This document shows positions 1-8,807 of a DNA stretch of 64,000 bases, one piece after another. This DNA comes from Exiguobacterium indicum HHS 31. GTDB taxonomy: Bacteria; Bacillota; Bacilli; Exiguobacteriales; Exiguobacteriaceae. The notes beneath the pieces are model-generated. The model had not been told where the DNA came from. It searched no databases and saw only the letters and a program-made list of their open reading frames with translations. Each line of letters starts with the position of its first letter. Position 1 is the stretch's first letter. The DNA is taken from the NCBI RefSeq assembly GCF_001939065.1, contig NZ_MPSZ01000001.1:124001-188000 (forward strand). The letters run 5' to 3'. A program made the position numbers and the translations under genes.

Positions 1-1
1 A

Positions 2-994
2 GCAGATCTCGTTGAACGTACGATGGAACCAACGCGCCGTGCTATGAACGATGCAGGTCTGACACCAGACAAAATCGACAAGATCATCCTCGTTGGTGGT
101 TCGACTCGTATTCCTGCAGTTCAAAAAGCAATCCAGGACTTCACTGGTAAAGAATCGTTCAAAGGAGTTAACCCGGATGAAGTCGTTGCCCTCGGTGCAG
201 CGGTTCAAGGTGGCGTATTGACAGGAGACGTTAAAGACGTCGTTCTTCTCGACGTAACTCCACTCTCACTCGGTATCGAGACAATGGGTGGCGTGATGAC
301 GAAATTGATCGATCGCAACACAACGATCCCAACTTCGAAATCACAAGTCTTCTCGACTGCGGCAGACAGCCAACCAGCTGTTGACATCCACGTCCTCCAA
401 GGGGAACGTCCAATGGCAGCAGATAACAAAACACTTGGTCGCTTCCAATTGACGGACATTCCGCCAGCACCACGTGGTGTGCCACAAATCGAAGTTAAAT
501 TCGACATCGATGCGAACGGTATCGTTAACGTTTCTGCGAAAGATCTCGGAACGAACAAAGAACAGTCGATCACGATCCAATCATCAAGCGGTTTGACTGA
601 AGCGGACATCGAGCAAATGGTCAAAGATGCAGAAGCAAACGCGGACGCAGACAACAAGCGTAAAGAAGAAGTCGAATTACGCAACGAAGCAGACCAACTC
701 GTCTTCGCAACAGATAAAGCAATCAAAGACCTCGGTGAGCAAGTCGCTGACGCTGATAAAGAAAAAGCAGAAGCTGCAAAAGAAAAAGTAACAAAAGCTC
801 TCGAAGGAACAGACATCGAAGCAATCCGTTCTGCAAAAGACGAATTGTCGACAGTCGTTCAAGAGTTGACACAAAAAGTCTACGAGAACATGGCACAGCA
901 ACAAGCTGGCGCTGAAGGCGCACAAGCTGGTGGTCAAGACGACAACGTCATGGACGCTGAGTTCGAAGAAGTCGACGAGAAAGACAACAAGTAA
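2..994 (+). CDS. dnaK: Hsp70 chaperone DnaK, C-terminal part (5' end outside window)
   Basis: The reading frame is open from base 2, so the N-terminal part of the gene lies outside the window. What remains is the end of the ATPase domain ([13 protein letters not shown] near the start), the linker [14 protein letters not shown], the beta-sandwich substrate-binding domain, the helical lid, and a C-terminal tail ending in the acidic [10 protein letters not shown] typical of bacterial DnaK. It is the ATP-driven cytosolic folding chaperone that works with DnaJ (next gene) and GrpE. In Bacillales the order is hrcA-grpE-dnaK-dnaJ, so hrcA and grpE, and any CIRCE operator, should lie just upstream of this window. 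Confidence 0.97.
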   Translation, partial: ADLVERTMEPTRRAMNDAGLTPDKIDKIILVGGSTRIPAVQKAIQDFTGKESFKGVNPDEVVALGAAVQGGVLTGDVKDVVLLDVTPLSLGIETMGGVMTKLIDRNTTIPTSKSQVFSTAADSQPAVDIHVLQGERPMAADNKTLGRFQLTDIPPAPRGVPQIEVKFDIDANGIVNVSAKDLGTNKEQSITIQSSSGLTEADIEQMVKDAEANADADNKRKEEVELRNEADQLVFATDKAIKDLGEQVADADKEKAEAAKEKVTKALEGTDIEAIRSAKDELSTVVQELTQKVYENMAQQQAGAEGAQAGGQDDNVMDAEFEEVDEKDNK

Positions 995-1024
995 TTCATC
1001 CGACCGATTTTTCGGGCGCTAGAG

Positions 1025-1056
1025 AGAGCCAAAGCGTATCCGCGCTTTGGCTCTTT
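1025..1056 (+). terminator. Hairpin between dnaK and dnaJ
   Basis: A perfect 12-bp stem (AGAGCCAAAGCG at 1025-1036 with its complement at 1043-1054) closes a 6-nt loop and is followed by only a short T run. It probably attenuates transcription, so that dnaJ and the genes after it are made at a lower level than dnaK or from their own promoter. Confidence 0.75.
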
Positions 1057-1126
1057 CCATGTCGCACGAAGTTCGGTAAAATCAAACAGTATGAAATGAA
1101 TCGGAATAGAGAGAGGAAGACTGCAC

Positions 1127-2233
1127 GTGGAAAAACGCGATTATTATGAAGTACTAGGCGTCGCGCGCGATGCCTCATCAGCGGAAATCAAACGCGCGTA
1201 CCGTAAGCTTGCCCGGACGTACCACCCGGACGTCAACAAGGAAGCGGATGCGGATGCGAAATTCAAGGAATTATCGGAAGCGTATGAAGTGTTATCCGAT
1301 GACAATAAACGAGCACGTTACGATCAATTCGGTCACCAAGATCCATCGCAAGGTGGCGGTGGATTCAGTGGAGCTGAAGGATTCGGAGACATCTTCGACA
1401 TGTTCTTCGGTGGCGGACGTCGTCAAGATCCAAATGCACCACGTAAAGGACAGGATTTACAATACGTCGAGGAAATCGACTTCATGGAATCGGTCACAGG
1501 CGTCGAGAAGACGATCACGATTCCAGTCGAAGAAGATTGCGGGACATGTCACGGTTCGGGTGCTAAACCAGGAACACATCCGGAAACATGTAAACGATGT
1601 GGTGGTTCGGGTCACATCAACGTCGAACAAAACACGATGTTCGGTCGTGTCGTCAACCAAACGACATGTTCGACATGTCATGGCCGTGGACAAATCGTCA
1701 AGGAGCCATGTGAAACATGTCGTGGAGCCGGTCGCGTCCGTAAAAACAAAGATGTCCGTGTCAAAATTCCAGCAGGGATCGACAATGGGCAACAAATTCG
1801 TTTAGCAGGTAAAGGGGAAGCCGGTGTCAACGGTGGACCAGCGGGTGACTTGTATGTCGTCGTTCGTGTTGCAGCACACGAACTATTCGAACGTGTCGAT
1901 GATCATATCGTCATGGATATGCCACTGACATTCGCACAAGCAACACTCGGTGATGAGATTGAAGTACCAACCGTTCACGGTAAGGTCAGTCTGAAGATTC
2001 CAGCCGGCACACAGACAGGATCGCGATTCCGTCTCCGCGGAAAAGGGATGCCGAACGTTCGGTCCGGTCACCATGGCGACCAGTACGTCAATGTCGTCGT
2101 CATTACACCGAAGAATCTGACGGAACGTCAAAAAGAACTCTTACGGGAATTCAATGAAATCAGCGATGAAAAAGGTGTCGAAGAGCAACACGAAGGTGTC
2201 TTCAGCCGGATCAAGACATTCTTTACAGGGTGA
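1127..2233 (+). CDS. dnaJ: Chaperone DnaJ (Hsp40, type I)
   Basis: This co-chaperone delivers unfolded substrates to DnaK and stimulates its ATPase. The 368-residue protein has all type I parts: a J domain with the HPD motif at residues 33-35, a Gly/Phe-rich linker (about 75-105), four CxxCxGxG zinc motifs ([32 protein letters not shown]) and the C-terminal substrate-binding beta domains. The start is GTG at 1127, about 10 bases after a GAGAGGAAGA ribosome binding site. It follows dnaK after a hairpin and is 25 bp from prmA, as in the Bacillus heat-shock operon. Confidence 0.97.
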   Translation: MEKRDYYEVLGVARDASSAEIKRAYRKLARTYHPDVNKEADADAKFKELSEAYEVLSDDNKRARYDQFGHQDPSQGGGGFSGAEGFGDIFDMFFGGGRRQDPNAPRKGQDLQYVEEIDFMESVTGVEKTITIPVEEDCGTCHGSGAKPGTHPETCKRCGGSGHINVEQNTMFGRVVNQTTCSTCHGRGQIVKEPCETCRGAGRVRKNKDVRVKIPAGIDNGQQIRLAGKGEAGVNGGPAGDLYVVVRVAAHELFERVDDHIVMDMPLTFAQATLGDEIEVPTVHGKVSLKIPAGTQTGSRFRLRGKGMPNVRSGHHGDQYVNVVVITPKNLTERQKELLREFNEISDEKGVEEQHEGVFSRIKTFFTG

Positions 2234-2258
2234 TCACTACAGAGGAGCGTGACAAGAA

Positions 2259-3206
2259 ATGAAATGGTCAGAGATCTGTGTCCATACGACACAAGAAGCC
2301 ATCGAAGCAGTTTCAAACATCTTACATGAAGCGGGAGCAAGCGGAGTCGTCATCGAGGATGTCGAAGATTTCGAGATGATGTCCCACCGCGAAGATAACT
2401 TCGGTGAAATTTGGGATGAGACGAAACGAGACGAGTATCCGACACAAGGTGTACTCGTGAAGGCGTATCTTGCAGAAAGCAGCGATTTGACGGACACGAT
2501 CAAAGGCATCGAACATGACATCCAACAGTTGACGAACTTCGGTCTGTCGATTGGCACGGGTGCTGTCACGCTGACTCAAGTAGATGAAGAAGATTGGGCT
2601 CATTCATGGAAACAATTCTATAAGCCAGTCAAAATCAGCCGCCATCTGACGGTCGTCCCGATGTGGGAAGACTACACGCCACAACCGGATGAAAAAATCA
2701 TCGAGCTCGATCCAGGTATGGCATTCGGAACGGGAACACACCCGACGACGGTCCTCTGTATTCAAGCGATTGAGAATTACTTGCAAGAGCAAGACCGTGT
2801 CGTCGATGTCGGAACGGGATCCGGTGTCCTCGCGATCGCAGCTGCGAAGCTTGGGGCAAAGGATGTCTTTGCACTCGATTTAGACGAAGTCGCTGTCAAA
2901 TCAGCGACGGAAAACGTCGCTTTGAACGAAGTCAGTGAGCAGATCACAGTCCGCCAAGGCGACTTGATGAAGGAATTGAGTGAGCCGGTCGAGTTGATCG
3001 TCGCGAACATCTTAGCGGAAGTCATCCTCCTCTTCGTCAAGGATGCCTATACGTTGACGTTACCAGGCGGTCATTTCATCGCTTCCGGTATCATTAGTCA
3101 GAAGAAGGATATGGTCGTCCAAGCGATGCAAGAAGCAGGATTTACGATCGTCGAGACAACGAAGCTTGAGGACTGGGTCGCGATCATCGCGAAACGGGAG
3201 GCGTAA
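2259..3206 (+). CDS. prmA: Ribosomal protein L11 methyltransferase
   Basis: A SAM-dependent methyltransferase that trimethylates ribosomal protein L11. Length (315 aa) is normal. The N-terminal substrate-recognition domain is followed by a class I Rossmann fold with the SAM motif VVDVGTGSGVLAIAA (about 182-196), preceded by DPGMAFGTGTHPTT, a signature of PrmA. The catalytic-site motif VANILAEV is also present. A GAGGAG site precedes the ATG. It lies between dnaJ and rsmE, its usual place in Bacillales, and is probably co-transcribed with them. Confidence 0.96.
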   Translation: MKWSEICVHTTQEAIEAVSNILHEAGASGVVIEDVEDFEMMSHREDNFGEIWDETKRDEYPTQGVLVKAYLAESSDLTDTIKGIEHDIQQLTNFGLSIGTGAVTLTQVDEEDWAHSWKQFYKPVKISRHLTVVPMWEDYTPQPDEKIIELDPGMAFGTGTHPTTVLCIQAIENYLQEQDRVVDVGTGSGVLAIAAAKLGAKDVFALDLDEVAVKSATENVALNEVSEQITVRQGDLMKELSEPVELIVANILAEVILLFVKDAYTLTLPGGHFIASGIISQKKDMVVQAMQEAGFTIVETTKLEDWVAIIAKREA

Positions 3207-3210
3207 ACAT

Positions 3211-3957
3211 ATGCAACGGTATTTCGTCGAGCCCTCGATGCGTCAGGGAGAGGTGTTTCATCTCTCGAAAGACGACGCACACCATATGAAAAACGTCATG
3301 CGGATGGAAGTCGGCGGAGAGATTCTCGTACTCGACGGGACAGGTCTTTACCGGTGCCGTCTGGAAGCACTCGATAAACAAGCGGCTTCTGCCCGGATCG
3401 AAGAGACGCTACCGATCGAGACGGAATTACCGATTCGTGTGACGATCGCCCATGGATTGCCAAAAGGCGATAAGATCGAACTCGTTGCCCAAAAAGCAAC
3501 GGAACTCGGGATCCATCATCTACGAATTTTCGAAGCCGATCGTTCCGTCTCGAAATGGGATCAGAAGAAGGTTCCGAAAAAGATTGAGCGACTCGAAAAA
3601 ATCGTCAAGGAAGCAGCCGAACAATCGTACCGTGCCCACTTGCCGACAGTCGACTTCGTGGCGTATGATGAAGTCTTACAGGATGCATCGAACTATACGG
3701 CTTGTCTGGTTGCCTATGAAGAATCAGCAAAACAAGGGGAGGCCTCCGTCCTCGCTACGACGCTTGCTGGATTGCAAGAAGGTGATTCCCTTCTTGTCGT
3801 CATCGGACCTGAAGGTGGGTTCGCTGAAGCAGAAATCGCACGTTTGACGGATGCCGGTTTTAAAAAAGCCGCTCTAGGGCGTCGCATCTTACGGACGGAA
3901 ACGGCACCATTTTATGTCCTTTCCGCCGTCTCGTATCATTTTGAATTGAAAGGGTGA
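3211..3957 (+). CDS. rsmE: 16S rRNA (uridine1498-N3)-methyltransferase
   Basis: A SPOUT-class methyltransferase that modifies U1498 of 16S rRNA. I set the start at ATG 3211 because GGGAGGCG at 3196-3203 is correctly placed; the open frame runs 45 bases further upstream into prmA. The product is 248 aa, beginning MQRYFVEP. The N-terminal PUA-like domain is followed by the knotted C-terminal domain with the SAM-binding motif VVIGPEGGFAEAEI and the RILRTETAP segment, both typical of RsmE. It starts 4 bases after the prmA stop and ends just before mtaB, so these genes are translationally close. Confidence 0.95.
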   Translation: MQRYFVEPSMRQGEVFHLSKDDAHHMKNVMRMEVGGEILVLDGTGLYRCRLEALDKQAASARIEETLPIETELPIRVTIAHGLPKGDKIELVAQKATELGIHHLRIFEADRSVSKWDQKKVPKKIERLEKIVKEAAEQSYRAHLPTVDFVAYDEVLQDASNYTACLVAYEESAKQGEASVLATTLAGLQEGDSLLVVIGPEGGFAEAEIARLTDAGFKKAALGRRILRTETAPFYVLSAVSYHFELKG

Positions 3958-3962
3958 ACGAA

Positions 3963-5297
3963 ATGGCAACTGTTGCCTTTCAAACGCTTGGCTGTAAAGT
4001 CAACCATTACGAAACAGAAGCTGTCTGGCAACTGTTCAAGGACGCTGGCTACGCACGCGTTGATTTTGCGGATCATGCGGACGTTTATGTCGTCAATACA
4101 TGTACGGTCACGAATACCGGAGATAAGAAAAGTCGCCAAGTCATCCGACGGGCGATTCGCCAAAATCCGGATAGTGTCATCTGCGTAACGGGTTGTTATG
4201 CTCAAACGTCTCCTGCTGAGATCATGGCGATTCCTGGCGTCGATGTCGTCGTCGGAACACAAGATCGGCATAAAATGATTGGATACATCGAACAATTCCG
4301 TGAAGAACGCATGCCAATCAATGCGGTCGGAAACATCATGAAAGCAAAAGTCTATGAAGAACTGGATGTACCGGCCTTTACGGACCGGACACGGGCTTCG
4401 CTGAAAATTCAAGAAGGTTGTAACAACTTCTGTACGTTCTGTATCATCCCATGGGCGCGTGGTCTCATGCGGTCTCGTCAACCGGAAGATGTCTTGAAGC
4501 AAGCACAACAGCTCGTTGATGCGGGTTACAAAGAAATCGTCTTGACGGGAATCCATACAGGTGGATACGGAGAAGACTTGAAAGACTACAACTTAGCAAA
4601 ATTACTTAAAGCACTCGAATCCGTCAATGGACTTGAACGCTTGCGCATTTCGTCGATTGAAGCGAGTCAAATCACGGACGAGGTACTTGATGTCCTGAAG
4701 GATTCGCCGATCGTCGTTCGTCACTTGCACGTTCCGATCCAGTCTGCATCCGATACGGTCCTTCGCCGAATGCGCCGCAAGTATACGATGGCGGAATTCG
4801 GAGAACGAATCACGCGTCTGAAGGAAGTCCTGCCTGACTGTGCAATCACGTCGGATGTCATCGTTGGTTTCCCAGGTGAGACGGAAGAAGAGTTCATGGA
4901 AACGTTCAACTTCATCAATGATCATAAGTTCAGTGAATTGCATGTTTTCCCGTACTCGAAACGGACGGGAACACCAGCTGCGATGATGGACGATCAAGTC
5001 GAGGAATCAATCAAAGAAGAACGCGTCGCGCGCTTGATCGCATTATCAGATCAACTCGCGAAGGAATATGCTTCGAAATACGAGGGAGAACTGCTTGAGA
5101 TCATTCCGGAAGAATTTTCGGAAGAAGCAGGCGGTCGTCTCGTCGGTTACACGGATAACTATCTGCGTGTCGCAATCGAAGGCGATGAGTCAATGATCGG
5201 ACAACTCGTTCGTGTCAAAATCACGAAAGCCGGCTATCCAATGAATGATGGTCAATTCGTCCGCATCATGCAGACATTAAAAGACGCTGCGGTCTAA
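3963..5297 (+). CDS. mtaB: tRNA t6A37 methylthiotransferase MtaB
   Basis: This radical-SAM enzyme converts N6-threonylcarbamoyladenosine at position 37 of tRNA to its 2-methylthio form. Domains are an N-terminal MTTase domain beginning FQTLGCKVNHYE with cysteines in TLGCK, NTCTV and VTGCYAQ for the second [4Fe-4S] cluster, a radical-SAM core with CNNFCTFC (CxxxCxxC), and a C-terminal TRAM domain for RNA binding. ATG 3963 is preferred over GTG 3954 because the GTG lies inside the ribosome binding site AAAGGGTG. The product is 444 aa. A clear terminator follows, so it is probably the last gene of the dnaK operon. Confidence 0.95.
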   Translation: MATVAFQTLGCKVNHYETEAVWQLFKDAGYARVDFADHADVYVVNTCTVTNTGDKKSRQVIRRAIRQNPDSVICVTGCYAQTSPAEIMAIPGVDVVVGTQDRHKMIGYIEQFREERMPINAVGNIMKAKVYEELDVPAFTDRTRASLKIQEGCNNFCTFCIIPWARGLMRSRQPEDVLKQAQQLVDAGYKEIVLTGIHTGGYGEDLKDYNLAKLLKALESVNGLERLRISSIEASQITDEVLDVLKDSPIVVRHLHVPIQSASDTVLRRMRRKYTMAEFGERITRLKEVLPDCAITSDVIVGFPGETEEEFMETFNFINDHKFSELHVFPYSKRTGTPAAMMDDQVEESIKEERVARLIALSDQLAKEYASKYEGELLEIIPEEFSEEAGGRLVGYTDNYLRVAIEGDESMIGQLVRVKITKAGYPMNDGQFVRIMQTLKDAAV

Positions 5298-5304
5298 TCG
5301 AAAG

Positions 5305-5342
5305 GGCAAAGGAAACCTCTGGTTTTCTTTGCCACTTTTTTT
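5305..5342 (+). terminator. Rho-independent terminator after mtaB
   Basis: A 13-bp stem (5305-5317 with 5321-5333, one G-T pair) is followed by ACTTTTTTT. It ends the chaperone and modification operon. Confidence 0.9.
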
Positions 5343-5369
5343 GTTTTCATTTCAGGAATGCGCTACACT
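5341..5369 (+). promoter_or_regulatory. Possible sigma-A promoter for rluF
   Basis: TTGTTT (5341-5346), 17 bases, then TACACT (5364-5369), about 35 bases before the start codon. The -35 box is weak and overlaps the T-tail of the previous terminator, so this is a tentative call. Confidence 0.35.
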
Positions 5370-5404
5370 GAATACAGTTCAATTAAGGAAAGAGGATATC
5401 ATTC

Positions 5405-6100
5405 ATGCGAATCAACAAATTCATTAGCGAAACGGGTTTTTGCTCAAGACGTGCTGCCGATAAACTGATCGATGCAGGTCGTGTGACGATCAACGGTCTG
5501 ACAGCAGAACTCGGCTCGCAAGCTGAAGAAACGGACGTCGTCGAAATCGACGGTCAGCCGCTTCAGACAAAACCAAAACCTGTCTACATCGTCTTAAATA
5601 AACCAGTCGGCATCACGTGTACGACAGAGCTTGATATCGAAGGAAACATCATCGATTTCGTCAATCATCCGAAGCGGATTTTCCCAATCGGTCGCCTCGA
5701 TAAAGATTCAGACGGCTTGATTCTGTTGACGAATGACGGTGATGTCGTTAACCGGATCTTACGAGCAGAAAACAATCACGACAAAGAATACATCGTAACC
5801 GTCGATGCACCAATTACGGATACGTTCATTCAAGGGATGGCGAGTGGTGTTGACATTCTCGGTACGACAACGAAGGAATGCATCGTTGAACCACTTGAGA
5901 CACGGACATTCCGGATCATTTTGACGCAAGGGTTAAATCGTCAGATTCGCCGTATGTGTAAAGAGTTCGGCTACCGAGTTAAGCGTCTCCAACGCGTCCG
6001 GATCATGAACATCGAGCTTGGCGATTTACCGATTGGTTCTTGGCGAGATTTGACAGAAGAGGAATTACGCGAGTTGTTTACGACGCTTGACGGGCAATAA
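5405..6100 (+). CDS. rluF: 23S rRNA pseudouridine synthase, RluF type
   Basis: A member of the RsuA/RluB/RluE/RluF family, 231 aa. An N-terminal S4 RNA-binding domain (MRINKFISETGFCSRRAADK) is followed by the catalytic domain with the motif IGRLDKDSDGLILLTNDG, whose Asp is the nucleophile. NKPVGITCTTE, NIIDFVNHPKR and GLNRQIRRMCKEFGY closely follow E. coli RluF, which modifies U2604 of 23S rRNA. The E. coli protein has a basic C-terminal extension absent here. AAAGAGG precedes the ATG. It is flanked by terminators on both sides and so is probably monocistronic. Confidence 0.88.
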   Translation: MRINKFISETGFCSRRAADKLIDAGRVTINGLTAELGSQAEETDVVEIDGQPLQTKPKPVYIVLNKPVGITCTTELDIEGNIIDFVNHPKRIFPIGRLDKDSDGLILLTNDGDVVNRILRAENNHDKEYIVTVDAPITDTFIQGMASGVDILGTTTKECIVEPLETRTFRIILTQGLNRQIRRMCKEFGYRVKRLQRVRIMNIELGDLPIGSWRDLTEEELRELFTTLDGQ

Positions 6101-6108
6101 GGTTCAAT

Positions 6109-6133
6109 GAAAGTCGCCACTGGCGGCTTTCTT
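6109..6133 (+). terminator. Short hairpin after rluF
   Basis: An 11-bp stem (6109-6119 with 6121-6131, one G-T pair) has almost no loop in the straight reading and a short T run, so a few inner pairs must open. Probably a weak terminator. Confidence 0.6.
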
Positions 6134-6153
6134 CATACATAAGGGGGATGACC

Positions 6154-7029
6154 GTGGATAAACGGGGTATGAGTGCGACATTCGTCGCCTACGTGATTGG
6201 TGGACTGTTGCCGATCTACAAAGTATTTGCTGCTGGTATTCCAGCATGGACGGTCGTTTCAATTCGGATATTGAGTGCGTTCATCTTCGTGACGTTGTTA
6301 CTACGCCTGACGAAGAAATTCCAATTCGTTCGTCAATTATGGCAAAACAAACGCCAGCGCTATACCGTGCTTGCGGCAGGGCTCGTATTAGGTGGGAACT
6401 GGTCGCTCTATCTTTACGCCATCGGGGAAGGGTATATCGTTGAGTCGTCACTCGGGTATTACATCAATCCGCTCGTCAGCGTCTTGTTCGGTTTGATCTT
6501 TTTTAAGGAACGATTGACGCGTCCGCAAGTGATTGCGATTTTATCAGCAATCATCGGTGTGATGATTTTAACGCTCGGTTATGGTCAATTTCCGATTATC
6601 GCCTTTTCACTTGCCGTCTCGTTCGCATTTTACGGTGTACTAAAGAAAAAGGCAGCAGCCGAACCATTATCCGGATTATTTTTAGAGACACTGGTCACGC
6701 TCCCGTTCGCTCTCTTGACGCTTGGTGTGACAGATAGTCAACCGCTTGCGATGCCGACGAGTGCGCTGGTTGCGATCATCATGCTCGGGATCGCAACAGC
6801 AGTCCAATTGATGTTATTCGGATACGGAATGCCGAAAATCCCGTTTGTCTACGTCGGGATTCTCCAATACATTGCCCCGACCCTGACGCTACTCCTTGGA
6901 ATTTATCTATTTAATGACGTCTTTACGACGATTCACTTCATCGCTTTCCTGTTCATTTGGATTGCTGTTGCTCTCTTTACGATCAGCGGTTTATCGGCAG
7001 GAAAAATGCGAATGAAGAAGGTATCATAA
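6154..7029 (+). CDS. EamA/RarD-family membrane transporter, divergent paralogue
   Basis: An integral membrane protein of 291 aa with about ten hydrophobic segments in two EamA-type repeats. It aligns by eye along its full length with the next gene (shared SLGYYINPLVS, ILTLGYG-type and FYGV-KK segments), so the two are tandem paralogues. At the N terminus it reads VIGGLLPIYK where the neighbour has IIWGLLPLYWK, so the conserved tryptophans are lost. The start is GTG 6154, since AAGGGGG at 6141-6147 touches the alternative ATG at 6148. It is 16 bp from the next gene and co-transcribed with it. The substrate is unknown; drug/metabolite export is the family theme. Confidence 0.85.
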   Translation: MDKRGMSATFVAYVIGGLLPIYKVFAAGIPAWTVVSIRILSAFIFVTLLLRLTKKFQFVRQLWQNKRQRYTVLAAGLVLGGNWSLYLYAIGEGYIVESSLGYYINPLVSVLFGLIFFKERLTRPQVIAILSAIIGVMILTLGYGQFPIIAFSLAVSFAFYGVLKKKAAAEPLSGLFLETLVTLPFALLTLGVTDSQPLAMPTSALVAIIMLGIATAVQLMLFGYGMPKIPFVYVGILQYIAPTLTLLLGIYLFNDVFTTIHFIAFLFIWIAVALFTISGLSAGKMRMKKVS

Positions 7030-7045
7030 TGAAAGAAGGGATTAC

Positions 7046-7930
7046 GTGAATCTACCAGGATTCTTTGCGACACTTGTCGCGTATATCATTTGGGGACTCT
7101 TACCGCTCTACTGGAAGATGCTCGCCAACGTACCGAGTGAAGAGATACTGGCACACCGGATTATCTGGTCATTCTTATTTCTGCTCATCTTATTATCATT
7201 TCAAAAAGCACTTGGGAAGTGGAAAACGGCGTTACGCGATCCGTTCACGCGGCGACTCTTTTTCTTAAACGGACTGATCATCAGTCTGAACTGGTTCATC
7301 TATATCTGGGCCGTCAATCATCAATTCATTGTCGAAGCGTCGCTTGGTTATTACATCAATCCGCTTGTCAGCATCGTCTTTGGTGTCGTATTCTTTCGGG
7401 AAAAGCTTTCACGGATCGAGTGGATCTCGATTGTCCTTGCGACGATCGGTGTCTTGATTTTGACGATTGGCTACGGCGAGTTTCCATGGATTTCGATCGC
7501 ACTTGCCTTAAGCTTCGGCTTTTACGGCGTCGTCAAAAAGCGGCGACCACTCGAATCAACGGTCAGTCTGACGCTCGAGACGATGGCGCCGCTTCCGCTG
7601 GCTTTGATTTTCCTAGGCTATTGGCAAGTACAAGGGACGTCTTCGATGACCGAATCTGTCGGTACGACGACCGGACTCATCTTGACCGGGATTGTCACCG
7701 CTGTTCCACTTTTGTTATTCGGATTCGGGGCACAACGGATTCCGTTCACGTGGGTCGGATTCCTGCAATTCGTCGCACCAACCTTGTCGCTTGGACTCGG
7801 TGTGTTGCTGTATCACGAACCATTTACTAAAACGCACATGGTGGCGTTTACATGTATTTGGACAGCAGCAATCGTCTTTACGCTCAATGGTGTCTGGATT
7901 CGGAAAAAACAGCTCCGAAAAGTCGCGTAA
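7046..7930 (+). CDS. rarD: RarD-type permease (EamA superfamily)
   Basis: A 294-aa polytopic membrane protein with the classical RarD N terminus: IIWGLLPLYWK, then EEILAHRIIWSF, then SLGYYINPLVS. RarD proteins belong to the drug/metabolite transporter superfamily. The name comes from an early chloramphenicol-sensitivity annotation, and the physiological substrate is not established. The start is GTG 7046, preceded by GAAAGAAGGG. It follows its divergent paralogue after 16 bp, probably in one mRNA. Ten transmembrane helices are suggested by hydrophobicity. Confidence 0.88.
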   Translation: MNLPGFFATLVAYIIWGLLPLYWKMLANVPSEEILAHRIIWSFLFLLILLSFQKALGKWKTALRDPFTRRLFFLNGLIISLNWFIYIWAVNHQFIVEASLGYYINPLVSIVFGVVFFREKLSRIEWISIVLATIGVLILTIGYGEFPWISIALALSFGFYGVVKKRRPLESTVSLTLETMAPLPLALIFLGYWQVQGTSSMTESVGTTTGLILTGIVTAVPLLLFGFGAQRIPFTWVGFLQFVAPTLSLGLGVLLYHEPFTKTHMVAFTCIWTAAIVFTLNGVWIRKKQLRKVA

Positions 7931-8006
7931 AAAGATAGAAGTCTGACCTCTTGCGTGATAGAATAAAAACAGAGTCTAAGGGATACCCTTAAGGAGGACA
8001 ACAAAC

Positions 8007-8672
8007 ATGAATTTAGCAGGAATGATCGACCATACGGCACTGAAGCCAGAAACATCACGTGCTCAGATCGAAACACTCTGTAAAGAAGCATTAGAATACA
8101 AATTCGCAAGCGTCTGTGTTAACCCAACATACGTCGCGTTAGCAGCAGAACTCTTAAAATCAGATGATGACGTCAAAGTATGTACAGTCATCGGCTTCCC
8201 ACTTGGAGCAAACACACCAGAAGTAAAAGCATTCGAAACAAAGGATGCGATCCAAAACGGTGCAACTGAAATCGATATGGTTCTCAACATCGGCGCATTA
8301 AAAGATGGCGATCTTGAGTTAGTAGAACGTGACATTCGTGCGGTTGTCGAAGCGGCAAACGGTACACTCGTTAAAGTCATCTTCGAAAACTGCCTTCTTA
8401 CAAAAGAAGAAATCAAAACAGCTGCTGAACTTTCAGTTAAAGCAGGTGCTAACTTCGTGAAGACATCGACTGGTTTCTCAACAGGTGGTGCAACTGTCGA
8501 AGACATCCGTCTCATGCGTGAGACAGTTGGTCCTGACATCGGTGTTAAAGCATCTGGTGGCGTTCGTGACTTCGAAGGTGCAAAAGCAATGATCGATGCA
8601 GGTGCATCGCGCATTGGCGCATCAGCAGGAATCGCAATCGTTACAGGTGGTACTTCTGATAGCGACTACTAA
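8007..8672 (+). CDS. deoC: Deoxyribose-phosphate aldolase
   Basis: DeoC cleaves 2-deoxyribose 5-phosphate to glyceraldehyde 3-phosphate and acetaldehyde in deoxynucleoside catabolism. At 221 aa it has normal length. The Schiff-base lysine is K152 in NFVKTSTGF, and KVIFENCLL and KASGGVRDF are also family motifs. AAGGAGG at about 7991-7997 is a near-ideal ribosome binding site. The codon use is markedly that of a highly expressed gene. A terminator follows, so it is a single-gene unit without deoR, pdp or a nucleoside transporter alongside. The next operon encodes a nucleoside-binding-type receptor, a suggestive neighbour. Confidence 0.96.
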   Translation: MNLAGMIDHTALKPETSRAQIETLCKEALEYKFASVCVNPTYVALAAELLKSDDDVKVCTVIGFPLGANTPEVKAFETKDAIQNGATEIDMVLNIGALKDGDLELVERDIRAVVEAANGTLVKVIFENCLLTKEEIKTAAELSVKAGANFVKTSTGFSTGGATVEDIRLMRETVGPDIGVKASGGVRDFEGAKAMIDAGASRIGASAGIAIVTGGTSDSDY

Positions 8673-8682
8673 GAATATCTCA

Positions 8683-8715
8683 AATGTCCCTCTTTTTTTG
8701 AGGGGCATTTTTTTG
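8683..8715 (+). terminator. Terminator after deoC
   Basis: A 10-bp stem (8683-8692 with 8700-8709, one G-T pair), a 7-T loop and a following run of seven T. Confidence 0.9.
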
Positions 8716-8747
8716 TTATGGAATTATTCTGAATTTAAATTTTGTAT

Positions 8748-8774
8748 TAAGAAGTCAGACATCGCTTCCGATAA
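8748..8774 (+). promoter_or_regulatory. Sigma-D-like (motility) promoter for the chemoreceptor operon
   Basis: TAAG (8748-8751), 15 bases, then TCCGATAA (8767-8774). The Bacillus sigma-D consensus is TAAA-N14-16-GCCGATAT, so three of four and six of eight positions match at the right spacing. It lies 33 bases before the start of the lipoprotein gene. Sigma-D control would fit the chemotaxis role of the operon. Confidence 0.6.
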
Positions 8775-8807
8775 TCAGATGTAGAATGTCGGAAGGATGT
8801 GGAATGA

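Noticed and set aside
205-816. 203-codon open frame on the minus strand within dnaK
   Set aside because: Serine/leucine-rich mirror of the dnaK codon pattern, with no ribosome binding site; dnaK itself is certain.
7219-7830. 203-codon plus-strand frame inside rarD
   Set aside because: Rich in Arg/Cys/Asp, no known motif, and fully inside an unmistakable RarD frame.
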